From Uranotaenia lowii (taxonomy: Eukaryota > Arthropoda > Insecta > Diptera > Culicidae), in NCBI RefSeq assembly GCF_029784155.1, contig NC_073692.1, positions 15,109,752-15,173,751 on the forward strand: a DNA stretch of 64,000 nt, read 5' to 3'. Each line of letters begins with the position of its first letter. Positions within the stretch are counted from its first letter, which is position 1. Shown piece after piece: positions 47,256-59,588 of this stretch. The notes under the pieces were generated by a model. That model saw nothing but the letters and a program-made list of their open reading frames with translations. It was not told where the DNA came from and ran no database searches. Both the position numbers and the translations under genes were made by a program.

Positions 47256-48558
47256 AAGTCTGCTTCATTTAATATTGGAACACAAACAATTGCGTGTAGT
47301 TCAGTCATTTATTAACGAATTCATAATTTGTTTTTCATACAAATGTAGCATTTTCTTTACTCTTTCATAAAAAAAATTAAAAATATTATTCATTGCTGTT
47401 TCGAAGAAATTCTCGTACTTTTCCCGTAATACGGCACATTAGGCGGCGCACACCCTTTTCGTCCACCGTTTTGGCGATTTGATTCCACCAGTTCTTCATT
47501 TGAGTCATGTTCCTAACAAGTTTTCCCTTTGCCTTAAGCCTCCGCTTCGTGATTGCCCAGTATTTCTCTATCGGCCGGAACTGGGGGCAGTTTGGGGGGT
47601 TGAGGTCCTTCGGTATTACGCTGACCCCGTTCGTTGCGTACCATTCCATAACCGTTTTGCTGTAATGGCAGCTTGCGAGGTCCGGCCAAAACAGTACTGG
47701 ACGGTCGTGGGCACGAATAAACGGCAGAATCCGTTTCTGTAGGCACTCTTTTTTGTAGACTTCTGATGTCATTGTCTTGTCAGTGAGAAAGACTTTGGTT
47801 TTCTGTCCACAACTGCATATCCCCTGCCAAATCATGTACTTGCGGGCAAATTTATCCGCAAACACGAACTTAAATTTTGCAGGTACATCCCCCCGAGCCG
47901 TCGCCAAATAAAATTTTTGACCTGGGATTTGCCCAAAGTCCGCCTTCACGTAGGTCTCATCGTCCATCAGAATACATCCGTCGAACTTGGTCACCACTTG
48001 GTCGTACAGCTTTCGAGCACGGATTTTGGCCACATTGTTCTGCTTCAGCGTCCGATTTGGCTGTTTGCTGGCTCGGAATGACCTTATTCCTTCCCGGAGA
48101 CGAATTCGTCGCACCGTACTGTGAGCGGCCTGGAACTTATTGGCCAAATCGCGGTCTGAAAGATTGGGATTCCTCTTAACGGCCTTGATGACTTTCCCAC
48201 ACAGTTTCCGGTCGACAGTTCAACTCCGACGCTTCGAATGCGGCTTCCGAGCCGTCGTCAATGTTTCCTTGTACTGCTTGATAACACGCCATACGGTATT
48301 TCTGGGCATTTCAAGCTGTTTAGCAAGCTTCGATGCCGACAACAATGGATTTTCAAGAAAACTGTGCACAATTTGATCTCTCCGTTCGGCTTCCATGGCG
48401 GTTGTTTACAAAATGCTATCGTTTGGTGTTATGACATAAATACATGGTGAAAGGTAATGAATTTCCCGACACGTGGGTGAAAAAAGTTTCCAAATCCGTC
48501 CACTAGGAGCGCCACAATGAGCAAAAGAATTTGTTCCAATATTAAATGAAGCAGACTT
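47256..48558 (-). mobile_element. ITmD37E (DD37E mariner-like) transposon, 1,303 bp
   Basis: Perfect 27-bp terminal inverted repeats (47256-47282 and 48532-48558, starting AAGTCTGCTTCATTTAATAT) with TA on both sides (47254-47255 and 48559-48560). The element holds one transposase gene on the minus strand and nothing else, the usual plan for this superfamily. Flanking DNA matches an uninterrupted copy at 55.4-56.27 kb, which proves the insertion and its TA target. ITmD37E elements were described from mosquitoes, which supports the organism call. Confidence 0.93.
47386..48396 (-). pseudogene. ITmD37E transposase with one nonsense codon
   Basis: A cut-and-paste transposase of 336 codons from ATG at 48396 to the stop at 47386. 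The first about 55 residues are a helix-turn-helix DNA-binding region (KLAKQLEMPRNTVWRVIKQY). A TGA at 48222-48220 (codon 59) interrupts the frame between the DNA-binding half and the catalytic half. After it the catalytic residues are intact: D in MDDETY, D in WPDLASCH, and E in RPIEKYW, with 37 residues between the second D and the E. That spacing defines DD37E. Only this one stop is seen, so the copy is young, but as read it cannot make the full enzyme. Confidence 0.9.
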
Positions 48559-48660
48559 TAAAAATAAAAAGGTTTTAAATAAACACGACAGATGGCAGAT
48601 TTGTAAATCTCTAGAGGAAAACTACGCAGGAGGTGCTTAAAGTGATCCATTGATACCATC
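48559..48660. repeat. Dispersed repeat copy 1, right part
   Basis: Continues the repeat interrupted by ITmD37E. It matches 56173-56270 through 'aaaataaaaagg', 'cagatttgta', 'gaaaactacgcaggagg' and 'ccattgata', after which the two copies diverge. Confidence 0.8.
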
Positions 48661-51600
48661 TGAGCTCCTTTCTAGCTACGATGACATTTCCTGAGGACTC
48701 CAGCAAACTTCAGAATTTTGTGGACAATAACCTTCACAAACTCTTTTTCCAGGTTTTCTCATTTCAAGTTTAACTTTTTTTTTAACTTTCACTGTACCAC
48801 GAACTTGTTCAAAAGTTTCTTGTGCAATTTCAACTCGTAACTGTTACAAAAACGGTTTCTTCAGAGAATTGAATAAAATTTAGTTGTTAATAGTTGGTTA
48901 TTTCCTATTAAAAGAGTATAAAATTTACGGAGCCGAAAAAACACGTGTTGACGGTTTGGCATAAGCCTACTTATCTTCAAGACTTCTTGAAAATGATTAG
49001 GTTTCAGGCGTGACTGCCCAACATGAACCTCAAAAAGCTATGTTCAAAATTTTTGTATGCTGTCGTTGATTATCCTGTTGTTCGGTAAAGACAAAACTTG
49101 GGAAACCCGCAGCGCTTCATAAATCGATCAAGAATCATCGAAAAATAGTTGGGACAGGAGTTTGACATGACCGCAACACGATTTTGGTATGGTCTTGTTT
49201 GAGTCAGAAGTTATGATTAAGTTAGTGATTCAATATTTAGTTGTCTGTCAATGTCTGATTTTACACTGTTCAAGGCGGTCTCTAAAAGAGTATCGAAGTG
49301 ACTAAATTAACGCAACGTTAGAGAGAATTATGCCTACAAATAACGTGGTTTATCCTATGAACAAGAAATAAATTTTAGAGGAACCGTTGACAATATGTTC
49401 CATACACGGAAACCATGCGGTTCGGTCAACATGAGCTGCTAGAAACTTATCTTGGGCCACTCAGCTGCTGCTGTTTGCTGACAGTTCCGTGGATCCCGAA
49501 AACACTTTCAAGCTGCCACTACTAAACCTAGGTATATAGTTCCTGGAAAAGCAGTGCAACAACTTTTAATCAGATCACTCAGCCGTTCGATCCTTTCTTT
49601 GGCAACAAAATCATGCCATGGATGGGCGGCAAATATGTTGCTTCCCTGTAGGACTTTGGGTATAAATCATGCAATCCTCCAGCAGCTCGCTCTGGTCTGG
49701 GGACAACATGTTGTCGTCGTTGTCGTATCGAATAAGATAGCTCCCGCATAAGCCGCCTGGCTGCAGTCTTTATAGCCTTTCGCGGGTACGATGATGGCCG
49801 AACGAGTCGGTTTTCGTGAAGAGATCAATATGATCCGGCAACACGTCCTCCACGTGTCCCCAAACTATGTCCCCAAGCGGGTGTTAATTCCTTCGCCACA
49901 TGGCTGCCTCTTTTTTATTCAAAAAATACCCAAGATTTGCGGTCTTCAGCGCTCTTTCGCTGAATCCAGCCGGCTGGCCGGCAGTTTGTGTATCATTGGA
50001 CGGATAGATTGACCGGGAATTTTCCCGTTTCTTCTGCTGCCAGCCTTCCGAAAGAACGAAACCCGAACCAAATCCTGAAGTCGCTTGTGTTTAATCGCAC
50101 GTCATCATCATCACCGTCGTCGTCGTCGTTTTCGTGGACGTCGTCTTCATCGTCTCGGATTGTCAACAGCTGTGCTCTGCATGGTTCATGTTTGTCCAGG
50201 AACTGAGATGTATGACTTTCTGGTTTGCAAACCACTATCCGTGAGTTGCCATATGGTGAACAGGTTGTCCCCTACAAAACATTCCATTTAACGGGCTTGT
50301 TGAAACGTCCGTTCTGAATGAAATTGAGTTGAGGGAAGTTATTTGAGATCATTTTTATGGTCCACCCTTTGGCAAAACAATGAAGTCGAGACGGAAGAAA
50401 ATCCTTTCCATCCCAAGCGATCTGAAAAGTGCAATCCCACCTTTGGAAAATATTCCTTCGACTGATTAATTTCCCCGCTCCCCTTTCGAAAGCAAATCCT
50501 TTCCTACCGTTCAGCTTTGAGCCCATGGCTCTCGAATGATAACAACTTGGACGAGAAGCCGTCCCATGTGGCTTAAGCGGAATCGAAGGTATCGGAACAA
50601 TCACAGCAGCAACAAAAACAACAACAACAACAAACTATGTGGAGTTAAGCATTGAGTTTCCATATTGATGACTTAATTTAGCCGGCCATTGTGGCTGGGC
50701 TTTCCTGTCCGGCTAAGCGAGAATGGGCCTTTGAGAAAAGAGGGCTTTCGTGGAAAAGACACCGCATCATCAGTTGCATCAGGCAGCGTTCGGCTGCCTT
50801 TGAGCCGAACTTTATACAGATGTTTAATGGAAGGTTTAAATTCTGGTTACAAATTGTAGGAGATGTTCTAAACCGAGAACTTAATGCTAATCGGACTGCA
50901 GAGTTTAAATGTTGCCATAGTCTATCTAAATCTGAATCATTTTCCTTAAAGTCGAGGGAAAAATCTATGATAAGCTCAAAATAGCTGCTTCGCGTGACTT
51001 TTCTCACATACAGAAAAAACAACCATTTGCCGGATGATGTAGTGTTTGTGTTTTGCTGTTTCGGTAATTGCTCTCCGAAACTGCAACGACCTACTAGTTG
51101 TTCTCACGTGCATACATAACCGTAGCACATCCGAAAATGAGTCTCGCCAAAAAATGCTTTCCTTCTTCTTGTTGGTTGATTTCCAACAGTGAAGGTATGT
51201 TTAGGTACATATAATAAAATTAACTCGCCCTGACGAGAACAAGAATAAAAACAAAACAAAAAAAAAGCTAGCCCCGAAACTAAATTTGGCCCCATTAGTC
51301 GAACCGGACGGTAATTCCCGAGTATTATATCCGTATGTTTGCGATGTGGAGATAATAGTAAACTACAGTGTTGCCTCGCTTCTAGCGGTGACTTGCGAGA
51401 ATATTTTAATGGGAAACTACTTGCAAAACCAATCTATTGCAACATCAGCCATGAAGCGTGTCTTTTTAGCCATAAATATGGCTGGCTCAAGCTGATCCAT
51501 TAATCCAAACTGAACCAGGCAGAAGATGATGTGAAACAGAAGGAAGAAATGACTGATTCAACGAAGCATACAAATTCAATTGGAAATTAGAATCAATTTT

Positions 51601-52010
51601 TTCAATGTTTTTTGTTTGGTGTGATGGACATTCACTATTTGTTGCGTAAATGATGTCTTCAATGTTAAACATGTTTTAGTGCGGCAAGACACTCATCTTG
51701 AATAACTAAGAAGAGTGTTTTATCAGAACTCAGTGTAAAACTGGGGCTCAGAATAATTGATGATTTTTTTGAAACTCAAGTTCGTTCAAAGTTTAATTTT
51801 TACAAGTAAAAAACGGTAAGCAAGGCCGCACTAAGGAGAGGAGAATAAAAAAAATTACTTTAACCATACCAAGTAGATACTAGAATTCTAGGAAAGGAAA
51901 TAGAAACTAGAAAATCAGAATAATAACGTAAAATATAACATCTAAGGGGGCCCTTCTTGATATAATATCTCGAATAGTTTTACTCGAATATAAGCTAAGG
52001 GGCCCCCCTA
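48661..52010. other. Spacer with a GC-rich island at 49.4-51.3 kb
   Basis: The island is non-repetitive with short overlapping frames on both strands (longest about 114 codons, minus strand, 50678-51022) and short (GTC)n and (CAA)n runs. No domain or consistent splice pattern is seen. It may be regulatory DNA. The flanks are AT-rich. Confidence 0.35.
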
Positions 52011-52719
52011 GGTTAGTGGTCGGCAACCTTTTGGGTCAGAAGAGCCAAAAAATTCAAATTTTAGAAATTTCAGATTGTGAAAGAGGTACACTAAAGGTTT
52101 ATTGTTTTTGTTTTATTAAAAAAAATGTATGAATGATCAATTAAATAAGTTTTACAAAAACAACTTTAGAATCATTTAGAGTTTTTTATAGTTCTCGGTT
52201 TTTTTTTAATATGTTTCTGATTATCGTTAAGTACATAGATTATATTCTGGATGAACTCTTCTAACATGGTGTGATTTTATATCAATTTCAATGCATTGGC
52301 AAATATCGTTTAAAGAAAATTATAAATTTTTATCAAACTTAAATGAATACTTTGCATGATGTTAAAGTAAAAGAGTTGAACATATTATTTAACATAAGCA
52401 GAATATTAATAGTTTCTTCGGAAAAGAAAAAACTTTTGAAAATTTCTTTAAATTACCAAGCTTTTTCATGACATTCTCCCAGATTTAGCCAATTCAGGAG
52501 TATGAAGTTAAATTCAACTGGAATAATTGTTGCCAACAATTTTAATCTTCAAAATTATCCCCCAATGATATCAAGCGAACGTGTCTTCAGAATTTTAGGC
52601 CTCTGTAAAAATTAAAAAAAAAATCGAGTTTGCAAAGCTGTCGCAGTTTAATTTGTAGTTCTCAATTCTTAGTTTTGGATAAAGTTGTCAGAATTTTTTC
52701 AGCACCTATACGGGCCGGA

Positions 52720-53095
52720 TGAATGAAACTCCGGGCATTTGTTTTCGAAATAGCCGACCAAAAAATCGGGCAATATCCGGGCAAACTTGTTTAAAACCTA
52801 GGAATTACTCAACAAAAATCAAGAAAAAAAAAATGGAATTCATTTTTTTTTCATCTGAATTTATCGATTTATTCAATATCGTATTTTAGGCTTCCAAAAA
52901 ATCTTTCAAGAATGTTTTTATAAAAATTGCTCAGAACATTTCGACTTAGACGCAAAAATAAAACAAAACAGTGCAAAACAGTTGGTTTTTTTGTTTGTTT
53001 TGCCAAATAAAGTTAATAAATCCGGGCAAAATCCGGGCGGTTTTCTATGAAATCCGGGCAACCCGGATCAACCGGGCAATCTGGCAACCTTAGTT
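52720..53095. repeat. ATCCGGGCA-type direct repeats
   Basis: Several copies of a motif near ATCCGGGCA, in one orientation, in otherwise AT-rich DNA, ending 'caatctggcaacctta'. Isolated copies also occur near 55370 and 55650. Such repeats are often the ends of non-autonomous elements, but no matching inverted end was found. Confidence 0.45.
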
Positions 53096-55394
53096 TTGCA
53101 ATTTCATATTTTAAATTTATGTAGATCTCTATTCACTTTTTATCCCGTTATTTATTGAGTAAGCTATCCAGATAATTCTGTTAATATCCAAGCTGGGAAA
53201 ATCCGGTAAATAGGTTTCTTAATTTTAAACTCATAACCAGATAATATCCGGGAGAATCCAGTAAAAATCTAGATATTTTCCATAGAATGGTAAGAGAAAA
53301 GCTGAAAAATAAACACACGGAAAATTATTTTTACCAAGGCACATAAGCGGCATTCAGAAAATCATATAATGCAAAAGTCTTAAATCGTAAAAAAGCTTGG
53401 ATCTCACCAAATAGGTTATCGCTGACAGCGCACATTCTTCGCTGATTCGGAACCGTACATCTAAAGTTGGCAGGAGCCAGGCTTATGTTGTTTTGATATC
53501 GGAACCTACTGAAATCGAACTTCCTAAAACTGATTTGATTCCCACGTCCTATAGTTATTTTGTTTCTGCTACAGCACACTTTACAATTTTGTACACCTCT
53601 GTGGTTGATTTTAACTGGCTTCGATACAGGTTCTACCTAGTTAAAAGTTTTTTCTTCTCTCTTAGAACGACTTTTTCACGGAGCGAAAAAATTTGACGTC
53701 CGTGCGAGTCAACGCCTACTTGAACTCCATAATAACAAAACAGAGGCTATCTAAGAACTTTTCTTTGTAATGGATCGCTGGAAAAAGCTAATTTTCCGAG
53801 TGGAGTCGCCACTAGCGTTCAGAGCTGTCAAACCTCATGATCAAAGTAGCAGAGAAAATACACAAAAATCATCAAAACATGGCACTATGTTGTACTATGA
53901 GAACACACGCGGACAAAAACCGGAAAAAAAATTAATTAAATTTTTATTAGGAAGAACACACTTTGTTAAAAAAAATGCTCGTATTTCAAAACTCTTCCAT
54001 CCTTAAGCTATTGAAAAAGAAGGAAAAATTGCAAAGATATATATGTTTGATAAAAAAAGTAACAAGGCAAATTTATGATCACTTATTACAAAACAACTTC
54101 TACGTACAATACATTTATGCAAACGTTGATTTCTATGAAAATACAGTGTTGAGGCTTCAGAATCACTAATAAGAATATAAAGTATAAGATAATGAAGAAA
54201 ATCAGAAAAAATGAAATAATTATAAGTTTTCGGACTGAATGTTTTTCATGTTTTACGTGGATATTGTCTGATAAATTTTGAAAAGTTCAGTTCCGATCTC
54301 AAGATTTTAAGCTTTTTTAGAATTTCACCAGTGTCGGTTTTCTGGAACTATTCTCTATGAAAAGTAATTATAAAACGATCAGATCAGTTTTCCAGGTCAC
54401 CGGTCTTTGACTTTGAAACTAGGTATCCTCGGTATCGGGCTACCTAAATTGTCCTAACTTTTCAAACGTGTTTTTTTTTACAAATTAGTGCTGGCTAGTA
54501 GTGTTTGAAATATAAAAGGGCAGCCACTGAAAGGATATGAGGATGGATATGGCCTGAGTTCCGCTCAAATACATGTATATTTTTTCCCATTTTTTATAAA
54601 AAAAATTATTTAAATTTTATTAATATTTCCAAAATGTGATCGTGAAGTATAACCTTTTGATCTTACGATCGTAACCAAAAAAAAAAGTCAGTCAAATTGT
54701 TGAAAACATTTAAATAAATGTCGAAATTTTTCGGTGAGTTATAATATTAATCGAACAAAAATTACTCCCTGAATAGCTCGAAACGTGTGAAAAACTAGTA
54801 AATTTTGTTGGGTTATTATTAAAACGTAGGGATGAATGACAGCATGCTGTTAAACTCCCGGAAAAAAAAATTAAAACTCACCGGACATCGTCGATAATTT
54901 CGAAGTACAAACAAAACCGTTGATAAAACCAAAACTCTAATATTTTTTTTCGGGGATTCTCATTTCAATTAATTTAAATTTGTCCGCTTGCTTGTATGAC
55001 TATCTCTCATAGTGCGTTACCATAGTTGCCATAGTTACCACACGAATTGTTTTATTTTCATAATAAACAAGAATAAGCGCCAAGGATTGGCATGAAGTAA
55101 ACATGAAAAGTTAGGCTGGCAGTTTTTATGAGGTTTGAAATTATACAAATCATATCATATTGCAATGGTTTTTTTCAGCAAAACAAAAATAATTATTTGA
55201 TCGAGCGATTCTATGTGCGTGTCTTAATGAATCGAGTGCGAGTGGTGAAAAACAAAGGAATTTTATATTATGCTTTCCAGAACTTTTCAGCAAGTTTTCG
55301 AGCCTGGCCATTTTTTTCATAAAACGGGTGAAAACCGTGCATTCAATTTGAAATTTTAAAATACAAAAAAACCGGGCATTATCCAGAAAAAAAA
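53096..55394. other. AT-rich spacer, no gene seen
   Basis: Short frames only (longest about 84-87 codons). No domain or terminal repeats recognised. Confidence 0.4.
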
Positions 55395-56270
55395 CAGAGC
55401 AAAAATTATCCATTATTTGAACAATATCAGGAAAAGATAGGAGAAACTCGTTCCTTTATTTTTTCGTAGAAGAACATTAAATGTGTTCAATGCTTCAATG
55501 CTTCTTATTAATTTTGATGAAAATAATTATGAAATATCCGCTTTCGGATCAAAAATTAAAACAAATCATTACTAAATTTGATTTTTTTTGGAAAACTCAA
55601 CAAATTATGTGAATACATTCGGAAAATAACCGGACCATTGTAATAAAATCCAGAAATCCGGGCTGATACAGACTCGCCTCGATATTTTCCTTGAATATTT
55701 GGGCACGCTTAGATAAAACCGGAAAATGCTATAATAAATGCTAGAATGCTATACGTTCTAAAATTAAGAAATCGATTAAGAAATATATTAAATTTTTTGA
55801 TAAACATAAGAAAAAATCATTATCATTGTTTTGAAGGTAAAAGAAAAAATGTACACTTATTTAAAATAAAACATTTGAATAGATTAATCCAGCTTAATTT
55901 CAATATAGCTGAATATAGTCGAATATATAATTTCAATATAGCTAAATATAGCTGGAACATCTGAGAAGTTTTGTATATTATTAAAAATAATCTTTTTCAT
56001 TCCATTGAAGTCATTCAAAGGTTTTTCTTTATTCAACAGTCAACAGAGGAATGAAAATGTTATGGCCAGTCATTTGAACAATTTACTAGCATTCAATTTA
56101 CAGTTGAATTAGTCTAAAATCTAAATGATTTCATGTCACCCTAACCTGATTCGCTTCAGTACCACCATCTGATAAAAATAAAAAGGTTTTTAATAAATAC
56201 GACAGAGGGCAGATTTGTATCTCTCTAGCGGAAAACTACGCAGGAGGTGCTTAAAGAGATCCATTGATAA
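55395..56270. repeat. Dispersed repeat copy 2, with empty ITmD37E site
   Basis: A second copy of the repeat at 46861-48660, without the transposon. The junction reads CATCTGATAAAAATAAAAAGG, with a single TA at 56173-56174 exactly where copy 1 has TA-element-TA. This copy has its own extra AT-rich segment at about 55710-56000. Confidence 0.8.
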
Positions 56271-56715
56271 CCTTTGATTTTCCTGTTAGAGCAAGTTCAC
56301 TCGTGTAGGGAAAAATGTGTTAGAAATTTTGACACTTGTAGCACATTTTGAAAATTTTACTATGCAGAAATGATCTCAAGATCTTTGGGCGTTTTATTTT
56401 TTTACAACGCTGTTTCTATTTCAGCCGTCAAAAATGTCAAAATTTCTATCACTGTTTCCCAACACCAGTGAACTTGCTCTTAGCTACGGCTTAACTTTTG
56501 TGTCCGATTGATTCAAAAATATACAAGCATTTTGGAAATAAATAATTAGATTTTTGCTTTCGTATTTTGAGAACAACGGTTTTTTTTGCATTTACGATAA
56601 TTGATAAAATATATCTGATGCTTCAATAACAATAAAAAGCTAAAAATTATAAAGAGCCGCAGCTTTATAATCAAAAAGCCGCATGCGGCTTGCGAGCTAT
56701 GCCCTAGAGTGAGTA

Positions 56716-58080
56716 TTTATAAGGCTGAGCAAATCAAAATCATTTTTTTTTAACTTGGTGGGTTATTCGAAAGGAAAAAGAGTCAAGAATGAAGTGAGGA
56801 ATAATACTGCAAATTTCATTATTTTAAGTCAATTTTCAAATTTTTATTTTTATAATTTTTAAACAGCAACGTAAAAATCCTTTTCCAAACTTCCAAAAAT
56901 TTAACCCAACTTGATTTTCTGTTTTTTTTTTCCTGTTTATAAATAAGGGAAATAAAGATTTGTTTTTAAAATATTATGGCAGCCAGCCAGACCGTCGTTT
57001 GCTCAACTTGCTCACTTTACTTTAAAAACCCATGTAGGCTCGAAAAAATTGGAAAATCTTGAATGTCCACTCACAAAAAATAAAATTTCACTTAATGATG
57101 GTGAAAATTGAGGAAAATGCGTACATCATCTTGCAGTGCGTATTTTATAAAATTGAGATGATTGAACGATCATAAGAACTTATTATGCGGTGCTCAAAAA
57201 TTATAAATTATAACATAATTTATTGAATAGAGAACATACTTTAGGAGTTCCCAATGAATTAAGTATGTATTATGCTTTGAATTTGCAATATTTTCTCAAC
57301 AGTAAAAAATGTTAAGGCTTTTACGGCGACTGGAATTACTTTTTTTTAGCTTAGTCTAGATTTGTACAAATTACAGAACCTAAAAAAAAGTTCGAATGTC
57401 TTACGCAATTGCAAGGTATTTTGCTTTAAATGCTTTAAATTGAAACTTAACTGTTATTTGGGAGGAATTTATAACTTATGTTTACCTAAATTTATTTGAA
57501 GACTTTTCAAAAAAAAAAATATTCCTAAATTTTATCTGGACAATATCAGAGTAAGTTCCGGGAATTATTAAATTTTAGAAAAAAAATATGAAGAATTTGA
57601 AGAATAACATTGAAAATCAATGGACATTAAACAAAAATAAAGGGCAATCTAGAATGCTCACTTTATAAGCGTAAGTATGAGTATGTATAATGCAAAATTA
57701 TTGCTAGCTTTTAGACCATTATTGAAATTTGATCATCAATTTAAAAAAATAATAATTATTTAGTTACCTAGATTGGTTCAATCGGCCACCCTGAGGTTCT
57801 TTATTGAATTTTCATTCCAATTTCTATCTTAGATAAGAAATTCAAATTGAAACTTTTCCAACCGAAGTTTTCTACTATTGATTCTGATCTGCGTTTATTC
57901 TAAAATGTTTCTTACTGAAGGAAATAGCATGAATTATGACTCTCAAATTGTGTTAAATACAAACAGAGATTTATTGACATTTTCAAGTCTTTTGTTGTTT
58001 TTTTTTAAATTTCATGGTTTTCTAAATTTTGGGAACTCGAGATTTATGTAAAAAGTTCAAAACTCATCTGATTTTATTAA
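56716..58080. other. AT-rich spacer, no gene seen
   Basis: No open frame of note and no repeats beyond homopolymers. Confidence 0.45.
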
Positions 58081-58350
58081 TGATTAGGGGAGGATGGGGA
58101 TGTTTGATCCCCTTTTCTTATTTTCATCATATCTTTTTGGGAAAACTGAACAACTCGCCGTCTTTTGCATGTAAGCGCGTGATTTCACATTAATATGCTC
58201 CAAAAGTTAGAACGATATATGAACTCGTAGATGAGCTAGAAGTATTTTCGTGAGACTAAAAAAATCGTGATATTTTTTAAGTTACAGGAGACTTGATCTT
58301 TTACTAAAGGAGACTTGATCCCTTATTCAGAAAGCCCTGATCCTAGGCAA
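58081..58350. repeat. Possible MITE fragment with TTGATCC motifs
   Basis: Starts TTAGGGGAGGATGGGGATG and contains TTTGATCCCC once and GGAGACTTGATC twice (about 58288 and 58308). This resembles short mosquito elements with 'ggggat...tgatccc' ends. No inverted right end was found, so it is probably truncated. Confidence 0.3.
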
Positions 58351-59583
58351 AAATCTAATAAAATCCAAAGATAAAAGGTCTGTTGACTATTTCTTGCCTT
58401 GTTCTTTACTCGAAAAACAATAGTTAGGCCGGCAAAAGTTGGTTGACAAAAGAAGAAATTGATATTTGTTCCATCCTTATTGATTAGATAATAGAAACGA
58501 TCTCACCAAATCAATTAAATGGTATATAAGGCTTAGGCCGGAGCTGTCTCCCAATTCTTCCTGATTGGAGTCAACTGGAACGGGTTGCAACCAAATATTT
58601 TTCTAAATATCTGTCGCCTACCAGTAACGCGCATCGCAGCAAATGTCTTTTAAAAATTTTTTTCCTGACTTCACCAGCAGTCGACCACTGAACACATTTT
58701 TATATCGGAAAGTACGCTTGAAAATCAATCGATAAATTTGGTACTGCGTAAGCGCAAATCAGATACCGATAGCCATTTTTCTTTTCTTTTAAGCACTATT
58801 TTTTTAATCGCAATTAATATATCCCGGGAAACTGCTTTCCAAACTTCACCCATCATTACACTTTACATCAACGTTATCCTTTCTAATATTTATGCACAAT
58901 TTCACGATATTTTGGCTATTTACAATATTGTTTTGATAAATTTTTACGGAGCACGAAAAATTTACGTAGGATGTCCAAAATTCATGGCCAACTTCGTCTA
59001 ACAGAAAATTTTAGTTGTTGATAGAGTTAAATAAATTACGAATCGAATTTTGAAATTAACAGTTCTTATTAGAGTTTTAATATTGCAAAAAATTGCATCG
59101 CCCCCCTCCCCACCCCTCCAATGACTTAATCCGACCCTGACAATAAGAATTCTGTTAGCTGATTTTTGTCGAAATATCACTGCAACAGACGGTTTGACTG
59201 TAATTTCTACCCCTCAAACCAACCAGTCTTACTTTTCCACGATAAGGGAGAAAGTTGGGACAGCGAAAAAATGAGATCCTTCTTTTTCGGGATACAAATA
59301 GCCGTATATCGCCGCACTTCACCGGAGCTAACACAATCGTCCATGCCGGGGCAAACAACCCTATTAGGAAAAAGTGCCAAAATTGGCCTCCGGTTGCAGA
59401 TATCTGCAATTTGCAAACCGAAAACTCTACAGATAGGTAACAACCGTGGGGCAGGGTGAGTGTGATGATGGGAAAATCTCCCAAAATATACATATAGGTG
59501 AGACGACCTGCCTTCCTGTTGGAGCAAAAAAGTTTCCCAACATAATTAAAATAAATAGAAAAATGGTGTACGCTTCTTCCAGC
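58351..59583. other. Spacer, moderately GC-rich at 59.1-59.58 kb
   Basis: Overlapping frames on both strands at 59155-59609 (up to 143 codons, minus strand) share the same bases in several phases and carry no recognised domain. I do not call a gene. Confidence 0.35.
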
Positions 59584-59588
59584 CATTG

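Larger units (their letters stand above)
52011..56715. mobile_element. Old hAT (Charlie-like) remnant with nested repeats
   Basis: The left edge reads TAGTGGTCGGCAACCTTTTGG, a familiar hAT non-autonomous terminus. Far to the right, 56655-56700 contains AGAGCCGCA...GCCGCATGCGGCTTGCGAGC, which typifies the other end of such elements. The flanks CCCTAGGT and CCCTAGAG are 6/8 identical, as expected for an eroded 8-bp duplication. The interior includes a block of ATCCGGGCA direct repeats (about 52720-53090), the dispersed repeat at 55.4-56.27 kb and unassigned DNA. The two ends may instead belong to two separate fragments. Confidence 0.35.

Noticed and set aside
59155..59586. 143-codon minus-strand gene
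   Set aside because: Several frames on both strands are open over the same bases and no domain is seen.
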